Source of the DNA: CAXBNV01 sp963977185
Lineage (GTDB): Bacteria; Pseudomonadota; Gammaproteobacteria; JAGOUU01
Length of the DNA stretch: 30,327 nucleotides
Direction: 5' to 3'
NCBI GenBank assembly: GCA_963977185.1
Contig: CAXBNV010000017.1
Coordinates: 1 to 30,327 of the forward strand
A program made the position numbers and the translations under genes. Of this stretch, positions 1 through 6,757 are shown one piece after another (positions within the stretch are counted from its first letter, which is position 1; each line of letters starts with the position of its first letter). The notes beneath the pieces are model-generated. The model did no database searches and was not told where the DNA came from. It saw nothing but the letters and a program-made list of their open reading frames with translations.

Positions 1-22
1 TTACAATTTTAAGTATAATATT

Positions 23-57
23 AATAAGGAATAAGGAATAAGGAATAAGGAATAAAG
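23..57. repeat. Tandem heptamer repeat (AATAAGG)n
   Basis: Four perfect head-to-tail copies of AATAAGG (23-29, 30-36, 37-43, 44-50) are followed by one copy with a single change, AATAAAG (51-57). It lies in non-coding DNA about 160 bases before the first gene. A simple repeat like this can arise by slippage. Short iterated direct repeats also occur in plasmid origins and integration junctions, but nothing else here (no rep or int gene) supports either role. Confidence 0.9.
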
Positions 58-154
58 TAAAGAAAGTGGCACATAAAAATTATATTAAATGTACCACCAT
101 TGATTAAATAAAAATACTTAAGTTGGCATTTTATACTCCTAATATCAATTAATT

Positions 155-211
155 CTTGTAAAAAAAACATAATTTCATTAAGATGTTATCATAATTTGAT
201 ATTTTTACAAG
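155..211. promoter_or_regulatory. Inverted repeat ahead of the methyltransferase operon
   Basis: CTTGTAAAAA (155-164) and TTTTTACAAG (202-211) form perfect 10-bp inverted arms separated by 37 bases, and the right arm ends 4 bases before the first ATG. The spacer holds loose -10-like hexamers such as CATAAT (190-195). No good Shine-Dalgarno precedes the ATG. The arms could be paired half-sites for the XRE-type repressor encoded two genes downstream, but that is inference, and long A/T arms arise easily by chance in DNA this rich in A+T. I did not find the same motif in the other intergenic regions. Confidence 0.35.
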
Positions 212-215
212 TTAG

Positions 216-992
216 ATGACATTTTTTGATAAATATGATGGGAATAATCACTTAATGAATAATATTAACTATGATGCATATGCTAATATGTTGAGTTTAC
301 AAGCTAAAATGTGTTTTCCATTTGAAAGTGGAGTTTATTTAAATCATTCTATTCATAAGTTAAATAAAATTGGTGAAATTGGTTGTGGAAATGCGAGCTA
401 TGCAAATAAACTTACTGGTTTAACTAATGAAGCTAATTTTATTTGTATAGATCATGACGAAAAAATCCTTAATAAAGCATCTAATATAAATTCTAAAATA
501 AAAACATCTGTTGGTGATATCAGAAGTTTGCCTAGTGATATAGAGCTACTAATATCAAGATTAGTTTTACATCAAATTGAAGATAGAGATGATTTTATAG
601 ATGAAGTTGGTCGAAAATTAAAAACTGGAAATAAATTAATAATAATTGATTCATATGATAAATATTTCAAGCTAATACCAAAATTAGAGTTTTTTTCTAA
701 ACATTTATCTTCTCATAGAAAAAAACTAAGCCCTAGAACTGCTAGTAGGAATTTAAAAAATGATATTATTTATGAGGTTGAAAAAAGAGAATTTAAATTA
801 ATAGACGAACAGAATTATTATGTCCCAAGTACTCTACCCAAATATAAAGAATATTTTAAAGAGTATATGCTAGAAACAGCTAAAATATTTGGAATTAATA
901 GTGAAATAAATAAAGATATTCAAGATTGGTTTGAGAATATGAATTCATATGCTCAAATTGGTTTGTTTATATGTGTTTTTGAAAAATTATAG
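216..992 (+). CDS. Class I SAM-dependent methyltransferase
   Basis: The 258-residue product looks like a small-molecule class I methyltransferase. Residues 52-59 (IGEIGCGN) are the glycine-rich motif I that binds S-adenosylmethionine. The acidic end of strand beta-2 follows (CIDHDEK, about 77-83), then a GDIRSLP motif (about 100-106), and LLISRLVLHQIED (about 111-123) fits the post-motif region of ubiquinone/menaquinone-type methyltransferases. No membrane segment is seen. The start is the first in-frame ATG, with no clear ribosome binding site; an internal ATG at 255 is a possible alternative. It ends 8 bases before the alpha/beta hydrolase gene, and the two are presumably co-transcribed with the XRE regulator that follows. 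The substrate is unknown. Confidence 0.8.
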   Translation: MTFFDKYDGNNHLMNNINYDAYANMLSLQAKMCFPFESGVYLNHSIHKLNKIGEIGCGNASYANKLTGLTNEANFICIDHDEKILNKASNINSKIKTSVGDIRSLPSDIELLISRLVLHQIEDRDDFIDEVGRKLKTGNKLIIIDSYDKYFKLIPKLEFFSKHLSSHRKKLSPRTASRNLKNDIIYEVEKREFKLIDEQNYYVPSTLPKYKEYFKEYMLETAKIFGINSEINKDIQDWFENMNSYAQIGLFICVFEKL

Positions 993-1000
993 AGATAAAT

Positions 1001-1765
1001 ATGTTTGAAGAAATAGATTGGATTATTGTTCCTGGGGGGCCTGGTATATCTAGAGAATATTTAGAAATGCCATTGTCTTTTTTAACTGATAACTATAAAT
1101 TTCATTTTTATGATCCATTAGGAACTTATGAAAATAATAGTAAAAAAGATATTAATATTTCAGAATTGGTTGAACAAATATTTAGTTTTGCAAATGAAAA
1201 GGGATTAAAAAAATTTGGATTAATATCACATTCTTTCGGAACATATTTATCTATTAAGGCTTATCAAATTAAACCTGAATTAATACAGGCTATGTTATTC
1301 CTGAACCCTATGCCTACAAGGTATGAGGAATGGAAAATGTCTTTAAATAAAATTATAAATAGAGTTCCTGATATTTTTAAAGATAAAATTTCTCAATTGA
1401 TGTCTAAATGTGATGATGATATGGGAGTCGCACTTTTTAAAGCTATATTTCCATTTTACTCTAATAGTAAACATGTTATGTTGCCTGATATTAAATTTAA
1501 TAATAAAATGTGTGATTATTTGTCTTCACAAGTTGAAGAGTATAATCATATTTCTTCCATAGAAAAGCTAGAGTGTCCTTATGTTTGTATAGTTGGTGAA
1601 AAGGATCCTTTTTATTATCCTGACATGTTTCCAGAAGATAATACTATAGTTATAGAAGGAGTAGGGCATTACCCTTTTTATGAAGATCAAGAAAAATTTA
1701 ACGATTCTATTAAAACAACAGAGAAATTATTGTGTCTAAAAAAAAAGATAATGAAAATAGCGTAA
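1001..1765 (+). CDS. Alpha/beta-fold hydrolase (proline iminopeptidase-like)
   Basis: This 254-residue protein has the layout of an alpha/beta hydrolase. PGGPG at residues 11-15 matches the HGGPG oxyanion-hole motif of proline iminopeptidase-type enzymes. The nucleophile elbow is SHSFG, with Ser78 as the likely nucleophile; the usual first glycine of GxSxG is a serine here. Asp202 (GEKDPF) and His223 (GVGHYPF) complete a plausible catalytic triad. No signal peptide is seen, so it is probably cytoplasmic. The last 34 bases overlap the start of the regulator gene in another frame. With the methyltransferase upstream it might make or modify a small molecule or peptide, but no substrate can be named from sequence. 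Confidence 0.8.
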   Translation: MFEEIDWIIVPGGPGISREYLEMPLSFLTDNYKFHFYDPLGTYENNSKKDINISELVEQIFSFANEKGLKKFGLISHSFGTYLSIKAYQIKPELIQAMLFLNPMPTRYEEWKMSLNKIINRVPDIFKDKISQLMSKCDDDMGVALFKAIFPFYSNSKHVMLPDIKFNNKMCDYLSSQVEEYNHISSIEKLECPYVCIVGEKDPFYYPDMFPEDNTIVIEGVGHYPFYEDQEKFNDSIKTTEKLLCLKKKIMKIA

Positions 1766-2214
1766 TATTAAAACTAAGAGACATTAGAAAAGAAAAAGGA
1801 TTTACTATTAGTGCATTAGCAGATAAAGCAGGTGTTGATTATCAAAAAATAGGTCGTGCAGAAAGGGGGGAAACTTCTATGACTATTGAAATGTTAATAA
1901 AACTTGCAAAGGTAATGGACGTTCCACTTAGAAAATTGATAGAAGAGCATGTAGATTCAATGGGTGATGATGATGAAGTAAGCATCTCTGATGACTCTAA
2001 CCTTATGAACATGATTCCTCTTATTTATGAAGAGATAAATTTACTGTGCAGTAAAAAATCAATTAAAATTGAAGATAAAGTGAAAGTTCAATTAGCAACT
2101 ATGATGTATAAGATTGTTCAAGATATCCGCATAAATGTTCAAGATGATGAAATTGTTGTGAAAGCTTTGTTTCAAGGATTTGATGCCATTTTGGAAAGAG
2201 TTGTTTTGAATTAA
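1732..2214 (+). CDS. XRE-family helix-turn-helix transcriptional regulator
   Basis: Residues about 13-70 form a Cro/C1-type helix-turn-helix: a leading helix (LRDIRKEKGF), the turn around LADKAGVDYQKIGRAERG, and the closing helices through VPLRKLIEE. Residues about 75-160 are an acidic linker and a helical tail of unknown type, perhaps for oligomerisation or ligand binding. The start is a GTG at 1732 inside the hydrolase gene (34-base overlap). No in-frame ATG is close by and the ribosome binding site is weak, so translation is probably coupled. It may control its own operon, the caspase-like gene facing it, or the tra operon; the sequence does not decide. The last 116 bases are antisense to the 3' end of the caspase-like gene. 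Confidence 0.85.
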   Translation: MSKKKDNENSVILKLRDIRKEKGFTISALADKAGVDYQKIGRAERGETSMTIEMLIKLAKVMDVPLRKLIEEHVDSMGDDDEVSISDDSNLMNMIPLIYEEINLLCSKKSIKIEDKVKVQLATMMYKIVQDIRINVQDDEIVVKALFQGFDAILERVVLN

Positions 2215-4753
2215 GTCTTTCACTTTTAATTTTCTTTACCATTTTATCCCAGTCGAATATTATTTGTTTTGCAGCTAACCAATTTTGGCCTTCGTGGCAT
2301 AGTTTTAAAGCAGATAATATTTTACATTTTGCTTTTTTATATTTATGATCATTAAGATAAACAAGAGCAATATTCGCATAAGTATATATTTTATATTCTT
2401 TATTATTTTTTGTTAGTTTATATGCAGAATCTAATAGTTTTTTATACATATTTTTTTGCAATAATATATAATGAGTTATTAAAGTATTTAATAATTGCAT
2501 TCTTACATAACTATCTTGAGTTTCATTGTAGTTAACTTCTAATTTTTTTATGTGATTAAGTGCTTTTTCCTTATTGTTTGCCCGATAATAAGCATGTAAT
2601 AAATTACGATTAATTTCTAAATTTAAAGCTTTGTTGCCAGTCAATGCTGATAGTTCCTCAGATATCTCCAATATTTTTAAAGCACTTTCAGTAAAACCAG
2701 ATTTCCAAAAAATTTCTCCGATATTACCATATGCTATAGCAATCCAAGAATGTCTATTGTTTTTCTTTGCTATTTCAAGAGAGTGAATAAAATGAATAAT
2801 ACTTTCTTCAAAGTTTGTTCCTCTTAATCCATGTATAGTAGCCAAGACACAATGTGATAGAAATAATGATTTATTGTTGACTGAAGAATAATTTTTTATA
2901 ACAGATTCCAAGTCTTTTAATGACTCTTTCCATTCGCCTTTAAAAAAGTATGCAATTCCTCTAGAGCAGAGTAATTCATACTTAATTTTATAATAAAAAT
3001 CATCTTGTAAAGCATTACTAGCTTTTTTTATACAATTGTCAAAATCTCCTTCCCACCATATACATTCAATTAACATGGCTTTTAAAGTTATACAATTTGA
3101 TTTTGATTTTGATTTTAGTATAATTGATTTAGCTAAGGCAAACTCATCAACTTCAATTAAAGCTTTAGATAAAGCGATACACAGATCATTATTTATAGAC
3201 TTGTTTACTAAATACTCATAAATTAATAAAAGAAAATTAACATTATTTTTCCCTTTCAACTTATTGATTATTTTTATAAAGAAACAAGTATTAATATGGT
3301 TAAAATTTGGGTTAAAAGTATTAATTATTAATATATATTGGTAAATTGATTTTAAACAATTAGCTTTTGATTCTAATTTCCAGTATTCGCATGCTTTATG
3401 ACTTAATTTTATTACTTCTTCTTCTTTAATAGTTTCATATAACGAGTCATGAGGATAAAAAAAATTGTCGTGCTCAATCAAAACACCAGTTTGTTTAAGT
3501 GATCTAATATCGTTAATATTTAGAGAGAAGCATTTACAAAATGTCTCAATGTTTTTGTATCCCCCACTAGCGATAATTGCATGAATAGCATTAATTTCAT
3601 GTTCTTTCTTTTTATTGATATTAATATAAGCATTTTTAAGAAAGCTTATATATGTTTTACTATTTAATAACTCGTCGTTATATAAATTAGATTGGTCAAT
3701 ATTTAATTCTCGAGAAATTTCTATAATATTTTCTCTAGATAGGTTGGGAATTAATAGAACTTCATTTTTATTTATTTCACTATTTTTTTGTTTAGTACTT
3801 ACTATGACTTGTGACTTTAGTAATTTTAGAAATTTTATTAATTTAGAAATCTCTCGTTTTGGTAAGTGTTCTAAGTGATCAACAATAATTAAACTATATG
3901 GATGCAGTGAATCAAAAAAAAGGATATGGCTTTCAGGTTCTATATCAAAATTTATATTTTGCGCTTTGGTAATTTCTTGATTAATTAAATTTAAAATAAG
4001 TTCTGATGTTAACCCCTTAATATTAGGTATATTAACATAGTATGTATCTGTCTCTAGTTTTTTGATCTTTTTTAGAAAAAAACTTTTTCCAACACCAGAG
4101 GTTCCAGAAATACAAACAAAATTTTTATTATTTAAAATATAAAAATTTGACAGCTTATGCCTCAAAAACTGATATCTAGTGTTTTTAGATGAATTAATAT
4201 TTTTTTCATAAGAGCAAGTAATCTCTTTAATTAAACTATTAACAAATATACTTTGATTTAAAGTAGTATCTTCATATGTAATATCACCATTTGGATATGA
4301 TAATTCAATATTATTGGGCAATGGAGAAAGGGTGATATCAATATTACAAGCATCAATAAATATTTTAATATTAGATGATTTAAAGTGACCTAGATATATT
4401 ATTAATTCTTTTAAATCAAGAGACGAATCTTCTATGTTAAATGATGAGGTGTCATGACAAAATAATAATGTTTTATTTTTGATTTTTTCTCCATGTGAAG
4501 AAAAAAACAAAGTTATTTTTCCATTAAAATCAGAGTGCTTGCCAATAGTAGTATAAATGTTCTTTAAAGAAGCTTTATCATTAACTAGGAAAAGAAATTC
4601 GTTGGAAATGTTATAGATCTGAAACACTCTTTGTATAAATTTCAGATCACTAACGCAAAAATCAAGATTAGGAATTTGCGAATCTTGAAATTTATCTATG
4701 CCTATACCAATAAAAATAGAGCTCATGTTAAGTAGTTTTATTACTTGAAACAT
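2099..4753 (-). CDS. Caspase-like protease / STAND-like NTPase / TPR protein, candidate anti-phage effector
   Basis: The 884-residue product has three parts. Residues about 11-180 resemble the peptidase C14 (caspase/metacaspase) fold, opening with IGIGIDKFQDSQIPNL. The likely catalytic dyad is His87 (FFSSHGE) and Cys136 (FIDACN). Residues about 200-430 form a P-loop NTPase: Walker A GTSGVGKS (217-224) and a Walker B ending LIIVD at Asp292, in a STAND/NACHT-like setting with a winged-helix-like stretch behind it. From about residue 530 to 850 there are repeated TPR-like helix pairs, probably the sensor. In bacteria this architecture is associated with immune or cell-suicide proteins that cleave targets once triggered; that role is inferred here. 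No signal peptide. The start may be the ATG at 4753 or, since the caspase fold begins right there, the ATG at 4726; neither has a clear ribosome binding site. Confidence 0.85.
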   Translation of the reverse strand: MFQVIKLLNMSSIFIGIGIDKFQDSQIPNLDFCVSDLKFIQRVFQIYNISNEFLFLVNDKASLKNIYTTIGKHSDFNGKITLFFSSHGEKIKNKTLLFCHDTSSFNIEDSSLDLKELIIYLGHFKSSNIKIFIDACNIDITLSPLPNNIELSYPNGDITYEDTTLNQSIFVNSLIKEITCSYEKNINSSKNTRYQFLRHKLSNFYILNNKNFVCISGTSGVGKSFFLKKIKKLETDTYYVNIPNIKGLTSELILNLINQEITKAQNINFDIEPESHILFFDSLHPYSLIIVDHLEHLPKREISKLIKFLKLLKSQVIVSTKQKNSEINKNEVLLIPNLSRENIIEISRELNIDQSNLYNDELLNSKTYISFLKNAYININKKKEHEINAIHAIIASGGYKNIETFCKCFSLNINDIRSLKQTGVLIEHDNFFYPHDSLYETIKEEEVIKLSHKACEYWKLESKANCLKSIYQYILIINTFNPNFNHINTCFFIKIINKLKGKNNVNFLLLIYEYLVNKSINNDLCIALSKALIEVDEFALAKSIILKSKSKSNCITLKAMLIECIWWEGDFDNCIKKASNALQDDFYYKIKYELLCSRGIAYFFKGEWKESLKDLESVIKNYSSVNNKSLFLSHCVLATIHGLRGTNFEESIIHFIHSLEIAKKNNRHSWIAIAYGNIGEIFWKSGFTESALKILEISEELSALTGNKALNLEINRNLLHAYYRANNKEKALNHIKKLEVNYNETQDSYVRMQLLNTLITHYILLQKNMYKKLLDSAYKLTKNNKEYKIYTYANIALVYLNDHKYKKAKCKILSALKLCHEGQNWLAAKQIIFDWDKMVKKIKSERLNSKQLFPKWHQILETKLSQQFHHLEHLCGYLEQSYTS

Positions 4754-4839
4754 ACAAATATACTAGAAGATAGAGTGATAATAAATGTCATATAACGATA
4801 AAATTACGATATAAGATTATTAAATAAATAAACATATCA

Positions 4840-4851
4840 TTATTCGAATAA
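4840..4851. promoter_or_regulatory. 12-bp palindrome between divergent genes
   Basis: TTATTCGAATAA is a perfect 12-bp palindrome with a TTCGAA core. It lies midway in the 173-base gap between the minus-strand caspase-like gene and traA. The position suits an operator shared by two divergent promoters. That is inference, and short A/T palindromes are common in such DNA. Confidence 0.35.
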
Positions 4852-4856
4852 AATAT

Positions 4857-4885
4857 TTGATTTATGATTTTTTTTAAATAATAAT
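4857..4885 (+). promoter_or_regulatory. Candidate promoter of the tra operon
   Basis: TTGATT (4857-4862, 4/6 to the -35 consensus) and AATAAT (4880-4885, 5/6 to the -10 consensus) are separated by 17 bases, which would place the transcript start near 4892, some 35 bases before traA. No traM, traY or traJ genes lie upstream as in F. The match is modest in A+T-rich DNA, so this is a candidate only. Confidence 0.35.
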
Positions 4886-4917
4886 ATTCATATATTAATA
4901 AATAATTATTATTTAAA
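4873..4917. promoter_or_regulatory. 13-bp inverted repeat touching the traA ribosome binding site
   Basis: TTTAAATAATAAT (4873-4885) and ATTATTATTTAAA (4905-4917) are perfect inverted arms around a 19-base loop. The right arm runs into the AAAGGT Shine-Dalgarno at 4915-4920, which is 6 bases from the traA ATG. If both arms are transcribed, the hairpin could cover the ribosome binding site. If transcription starts near 4892, the repeat would instead act as DNA, for example as an operator. All pairs are A-T, so the stem would be weak. Confidence 0.4.
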
Positions 4918-4926
4918 GGTAATCAT

Positions 4927-5190
4927 ATGAGTTTTTTGAAAAAATTAAGTATATTAATTAGTTTATCTATTTTTATTCCAACTTCTATTTTTGCAGCAGG
5001 TGATGCTGATGTTCTAGCTACAGCGGTTAGTACTTTAACAACTCAGTTAAAAGGCCCTGGTAAAAGCCTTATTTACACATTGGAAGGTGTAACAGGTGTT
5101 TACACCTATATGCAAACAAGAAACTGGGTAAACCTGGCTGGTATTGGAATAGTGTTTTTGTTTACGAGCGTTTTATTTAGCATTGTTTAA
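4927..5190 (+). CDS. traA: F-type conjugative pilin TraA
   Basis: This 87-residue prepilin carries a 23-residue signal sequence (charged start, hydrophobic core, IFA) and a mature part of about 64 residues starting AGDADVL, like the mature F pilin that starts AGSSG. The second hydrophobic stretch, YMQTRNWVNLAGIGIVFLF (about 61-79), matches the F pilin region YMMTKNVKFLAG closely. Mature pilins sit in the inner membrane with two hydrophobic helices and are built into the pilus. The leader is much shorter than the 51 residues of F, and no TraQ chaperone or TraX acetylase gene is seen. It is the first gene of the operon, with a good Shine-Dalgarno (AAAGGT, 4915-4920). Confidence 0.9.
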   Translation: MSFLKKLSILISLSIFIPTSIFAAGDADVLATAVSTLTTQLKGPGKSLIYTLEGVTGVYTYMQTRNWVNLAGIGIVFLFTSVLFSIV

Positions 5191-5203
5191 TAGATTTTAG
5201 AAT

Positions 5204-5491
5204 ATGCAAAATAGCAACAAATACTACATTCCTAAATATATTGATGAGCCAGCAAGAATAGTTGTTTTTACAGTTGATGAAGTACTGGTTATGGCTTTTG
5301 TAATGGTTATAGCTTTTGTATTGGGTCATGAGTTAATGGGTTTAATATTTGCTGCTATTACATATGGAATATACACAAAGTTTAAAAAACAAGAATCATC
5401 TGCATTTTTACAAAGAAGATTATATTGGTTTTTAAGTGTTGGAAGCATGCGAGCAATTCCTCGAGCATTTATAAAAAAATATAAAGGATAG
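5204..5491 (+). CDS. traL: Pilus assembly protein TraL
   Basis: The 95-residue protein has the TraL hallmark near its start (IPKYIDEPARIV, residues about 8-19). A central hydrophobic region (about 27-60) makes one or two inner-membrane segments, and the tail is basic with RRLYWFLSVG. Family length is about 90-100, so the gene is complete. TraL corresponds to VirB3 of other type IV systems and acts in pilus assembly with the ATPase TraC. It lies 13 bases after traA and 8 bases before traE. Confidence 0.92.
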   Translation: MQNSNKYYIPKYIDEPARIVVFTVDEVLVMAFVMVIAFVLGHELMGLIFAAITYGIYTKFKKQESSAFLQRRLYWFLSVGSMRAIPRAFIKKYKG

Positions 5492-5499
5492 GTTAGGTT

Positions 5500-6063
5500 A
5501 TGGATTTAACTGTTTGGAAAAATAATTTAAAGGCTGTTAAATCACAGCGTAATTACGGACTTTTATTAAATGTGTTTTTATCTGTAATTATTATTTTATG
5601 TCTTTTAATTATTTATAAGAAAAGCAATCAGCACTCAACTGTAATTATCCCAGTAGGAATTTCTTCCCCTGTAAACGTCACCGAAAAGCAAGTTGATGCA
5701 GCATACCTTACGCAGTGGGCTGAGTATATAGCATCTTTAAAACTAAATGTTACACCAGATACAGCGTCTAAAAAGCAAAGTAAATTACTTGAGCATGTAA
5801 CGCCACAAAAATATGGGGCATTTAAAGAGCACCTTTTAAAAGAAGTAGAGCAAGTAACACAAGATGAAATTAGTATGGTTTTTTATCCCAAAGATTCAAA
5901 AATTTTAGATGACAATAATACTGAAATTAAAGTTACAGGTGTATTAAAAATATTTATAGGTGATGAAGTTAATCAAACTTTAGATGTTAGTTATCGCTTA
6001 AAGTTCATATTTGAAAATGGAAGGTTATTTTTAGATGAGTTTAAGGAGTTATCTCGTGTATAA
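5500..6063 (+). CDS. traE: Type IV secretion core protein TraE
   Basis: The 187-residue product matches TraE (VirB5/VirB8-like positions in F systems) in length and layout: a short cytoplasmic start, a single membrane helix at about 24-41, and a periplasmic domain containing LTQWAEYIASLKLNVTP, the conserved region in which most family members agree. The final part, RLKFIFENGRLFLDEFKE, is also typical. TraE is needed for pilus assembly. Its last bases hold the Shine-Dalgarno and start codon of traK. Confidence 0.92.
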   Translation: MDLTVWKNNLKAVKSQRNYGLLLNVFLSVIIILCLLIIYKKSNQHSTVIIPVGISSPVNVTEKQVDAAYLTQWAEYIASLKLNVTPDTASKKQSKLLEHVTPQKYGAFKEHLLKEVEQVTQDEISMVFYPKDSKILDDNNTEIKVTGVLKIFIGDEVNQTLDVSYRLKFIFENGRLFLDEFKELSRV

Positions 6064-6757
6064 ATTATTAACTATTTTATCTTTTATGTTAGTAGGTAAT
6101 ATATCTTTTGGTTTAGATATAAATGTATCAAATGCTCAAGATACTATATATGTTAACTTGTCTTTTAAAGATCCAAATGTCATATCAGTTGATAATGATA
6201 GAATTCAAAAATATGTAACTCGTAAAGGAGTAATAGCAGGCTCATTAGATGCTAGAACAGGTGCTTTAACTATGCAGCCTCAGGATATTAATAAAAAAGT
6301 ATTCTCATTAGTTATTTTTACTGAAAAAGGTAAGCGTTACACACTTTTATCTCAAGTTAAAGATATTCCATCTCAAGATTTAGTTATTAAAGCTAAAAAT
6401 ACAGATATTCAGATTAAGCCTGATGAAAAAAACTCTTATAAAACTGATAAGTTATCTGATTTATTAGTTGCAATGAAAAGCGATTATATTCCATTTGGAT
6501 ATAAGTTAAAAGAATATAATGGTAATCCAAATTTCATTAAGTCTCATTTGAAGAAAAATAAAGATGTTCTTATTAAAAGCTATATGGGTAATGACTTTGT
6601 AGGTGAGGTAATTGAATTTAAAAATATTTTGAAAAATAACACTAAGCTTCATGAAAAAGAATTCATCTCTAAAGGAGTTCTTGCTGTATCTATTGATAAA
6701 AGTACTTTAAAGCCAAATGAAATAACAAAAATCTATAGAGTAATTAAAAATGGATAA
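6056..6757 (+). CDS. traK: Type IV secretion outer-core protein TraK, GTG start
   Basis: TraK is the periplasmic VirB9-like protein that joins TraB and the lipoprotein TraV in the outer-membrane core. I set the start at GTG 6056, not the longer ATG at 6035. AAGGAG at 6043-6048 lies 7 bases before this GTG, and the resulting 233-residue product begins directly with a signal peptide (YKLLTILSFMLVGNISFG). The start overlaps the last codons of traE by 8 bases, which fits coupled translation. The central domain contains the VirB9-like stretch IQKYVTRKGVIAGSLDARTG, and the length is normal for the family. Confidence 0.88.
   Translation: MYKLLTILSFMLVGNISFGLDINVSNAQDTIYVNLSFKDPNVISVDNDRIQKYVTRKGVIAGSLDARTGALTMQPQDINKKVFSLVIFTEKGKRYTLLSQVKDIPSQDLVIKAKNTDIQIKPDEKNSYKTDKLSDLLVAMKSDYIPFGYKLKEYNGNPNFIKSHLKKNKDVLIKSYMGNDFVGEVIEFKNILKNNTKLHEKEFISKGVLAVSIDKSTLKPNEITKIYRVIKNG

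Noticed and set aside
3036..3221. Plus-strand 61-codon reading with a DFDFDFD run
   Set aside because: It lies antisense in the TPR part of the caspase-like gene; the repeat mirrors Lys/Ser codons there. No ribosome binding site or neighbour supports it.
6035..6055. Longer N-terminus of TraK from ATG 6035
   Set aside because: It would put a hydrophilic leader before the signal peptide and ignore the strong AAGGAG set for GTG 6056.
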